The notes under the pieces: model-generated | Database searches by the model: none | What the model saw: only the letters and a program-made list of their open reading frames with translations | What the model was told of the DNA's origin: nothing | DNA from: Catonia carolina | Lineage: Eukaryota > Arthropoda > Insecta > Hemiptera > Achilidae | Assembly (NCBI GenBank): GCA_035578175.1 | Contig: JAQMRL010000001.1 | Span: 374,361,220-374,425,219, forward strand | Length of the DNA: 64,000 nucleotides | Direction: 5' to 3' | In this document: one piece after another, positions 62,052-64,000 of the stretch | Position numbering within the stretch: the stretch's first letter is position 1 | How the letters are laid out: each line of letters opens with the position of its first letter | Made by a program: the position numbers and the translations under genes

Positions 62052-63972
62052 ACTTCCCGTCGCCAATGAAAATAATTAACAATATAACCTAACAATAGTA
62101 ATAAAACATTAGTAATAAACAAAAAAACTAACCTTAATAAACATAATCTAATTTTAATCATGAGTGAAAGATGCAAAATAAAAATCAACCTCAGTTTGGC
62201 TTAAAAACATGGAAAATCACTCTTTCACGCTAAACTAGGCTTGAAAGGAAAAATGCTCTGAATAAAAGTGTTGTAGATCCTGTAATTTTCTATAAATTTG
62301 ATTATACAGGGTGATTCATGAAGTTCTCCCCCCACTTCTACAGCACATTGTACTAGTAAAAATAATGAAAAAATGTTATATAAACATAGGTCCGAAAACG
62401 CTTCGTTAGCGAGTTACAGCTAGCGAAAGTTTCGCCTGGATTTCAGTTCACCAGGTGAAATGAGGTCTTCCTGGAATTGTGGTAAGGTAGATTAAGGGGC
62501 GAATTCAATCATTTCTTATGGTTTTTGATCTGATAAATTGAATAAAACAGGTCCCAGAACTGTAAGTTAAATAGTTTTTGAGAAAACCAGTGTCAAATGC
62601 AAAAAATGGAGTGAAAATCACATTTTTTCATCTTTGGGCAAGGATAACTGTGTTATTTCACCAAGAAACAGTTAAAATTTTTCAATAAAAAATGTAGAAA
62701 ATTTTATTCTGAACAAACCGCTGTAAATAAAGTACACAGAAAGCGAATAGATGTTTGATTAAATGAGTTTTTATTCATAAGAGTACAAAGTAAAATTAAC
62801 CGGAAAAACTAAAATGAAAAAATGTGTTTTTTTCACTCCATTTTTTTTGCATTTGACACTGGTTTTCTCAAAAACTATTCGCTTTCTGTGTACTTTATTT
62901 ACACCGGTTTGTTCAGAATAAAATTTTCTACATTTTTTATTGAAAATTTTTAACTGTTTCTTGGTGAAATAACAAAGTTATTCTTGCCCAAAGATGAAAA
63001 AATGTGATTTTCACTCCATTTTTTGCATTTGACACTGGTTTTCTCAAAAACTATTTAACTTACAGTTCTGGGACCTGTTTTATTCAATTTATCAGATCAA
63101 AAACCATAAGAAATGATTGAATTCGCCCCTTAATCTACCTTACCACAATTCCAGGAAGACCTCATTTCACCTGGTGAACTGAAATCCAGGCGAAACTTTC
63201 GCTAGCTGTAACTCGCTAACGAAGCGTTTTCGGACCTATGTTTATATAACATTTTTTCATTATTTTTACTAGTACAATGTGCTGTAGAAGTGGGGGGAGA
63301 ACTTCATGAATCACCCTGTATAATTATGCTCTTTTGTAGTAAAATGCATGCCTAAGGCTGATATCTTAAAAAATCAATTTTTTACACGTTTTCGTGAGGA
63401 AAAAACAGAATATGGCTAATTATTGGTAAACTAAGTGTTATACAAAACAAAAGTTAAAAATAAAAGTTGTAGGATTTTAAATTCTCTACATAAATAGTTG
63501 CAATTGAAAATAGCCGCAATCTTAAAAAAAACCATTTTTTATGAGAAAACAGCGTCTCCAAGAATTTCAGCAGACATGGTGCCTACCCTATCTTGTAGAG
63601 CATAAAAACATAATAAATGGTGCGATTTTTAAAAAAATCGTAGGAGCCGTTTTTGAGAAAATCGCAAAAAAGTGAAAAATGAGACGAATAAACTGCTACT
63701 TCCGGTTGACTGATTTTGATGAAAATTTTCGTGTCGGGACCTCTAGTATTATCTAGTTAGATACCACAAGAGGAATTCCGTATTATGTTTCGATCTTGAG
63801 ATATTCTGTTCACACACACTCACACGTGCGCACACACATGCACACCAATCGCTAAGAACGTTTTTTGAGTTTGGGGGGGTGTCTAAAAACAAGTAGATCC
63901 AGTGAAAACTCTATTTTGAAAAATTGAAAACAATACTTTCCTTCCTATATATTCATATAGCCAAGAGAAAGT
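62052..63972 (-). mobile_element. ~0.9-kb ACTTTCTCTTGCC element, copy C, split by a foldback
   Basis: Reversed relative to copies A and B, with internal blocks such as AACTGCTACTTCCGGTTGAC and TTTCAGCAGACATGGTGCCT in reverse order. Its right end is AAGAGAAAGT (63963-63972); the left end (62052-62064) is mutated. Removing the 1016-bp foldback leaves ~0.9 kb, the size of the other copies, and the broken sequence rejoins. Confidence 0.87.
62305..63320. mobile_element. 1016-bp near-perfect foldback element
   Basis: It starts TACAGGGTGATTCATGAAGT and ends with the complement, flanked by TA on both sides (62303-62304, 63321-63322). Arms 62305-62750 and 62875-63320 are each 446 bp and almost identical when reversed; the loop is 124 bp and repeats part of the arm (TGCATTTGACACTGGTTTTC). 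No coding region. The lack of divergence between arms implies a recent origin or gene conversion. Confidence 0.93.
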
Positions 63973-64000
63973 AAAAATTGACAAACGCTTGCATGGAATG

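Noticed and set aside
1..64000. CRISPR arrays, operons, bacterial promoters or prophage
   Set aside because: No regularly spaced repeats with spacers, and gene structure is spliced and eukaryotic throughout.

Overview
The window is an AT-rich stretch of a eukaryotic nuclear genome, almost certainly an insect. The evidence is large GT-AG introns, insect-type transposon relics (mariner, pogo/Tigger, piggyBac, hAT, jockey-like and RTE-like LINEs, tRNA-headed SINEs), and one conserved animal gene. The species cannot be fixed from the sequence. Nothing bacterial is present.

One host gene occupies nearly the whole window on the minus strand: an X11/Mint/APBA-family neuronal adaptor (Drosophila X11L type). 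I resolved 13 coding exons from 61204 down to the stop codon at 2320-2322. Every junction is phase-compatible and together they give one open frame of 565 complete codons plus the stop. In transcript order the exons encode: a Pro-rich linker ending S-P-I-W-I-P-R (61003-61204); a short Gly-rich exon (59483-59529); an acidic exon (57545-57624); a Ser/Pro-rich linker (48171-48377); a 40-bp basic microexon (38319-38358); the PTB domain (26341-26483, 11569-11655, 10264-10428, 8459-8641); PDZ1 (7150-7362, 6026-6145); PDZ2 (6026-6145, 4915-5055, 2320-2391); and the conserved P-V-Y-I C-terminus. The start codon and the 5' exons lie beyond the right edge.

The most interesting observation is a second exon at 16214-16473, also minus strand, in the intron between the first and second PTB exons. 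It encodes a different version of the PTB N-half with the same spacing around its core motif. It leaves in the same phase (AAG before GCT CCT) and, with one of two candidate acceptors, enters in the same phase. It may be a mutually exclusive alternative PTB half that changes ligand specificity; I have not seen this described. A roughly 590-bp inverted repeat lies 126 bp upstream (in transcript sense) of the canonical PTB exon and could influence the choice.

The introns hold layered mobile elements: two mariners with unusual expanded inverted ends (2948-3889, 43889-44824); a 1016-bp near-perfect foldback (62305-63320) nested inside one copy of a ~0.9-kb element with 13-bp inverted ends (other copies 38825-39703, 45918-46829); further foldbacks (26609-27198, 30367-30623, 51060-51548); a non-autonomous pogo/Tigger element (50015-50908); a Tigger relic with a SINE inside it (35711-36677); piggyBac and hAT relics; several LINE ends; at least three short-repeat families; and a candidate solo LTR (29477-29978). 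Remaining intron sequence is AT-rich with no recognisable feature.
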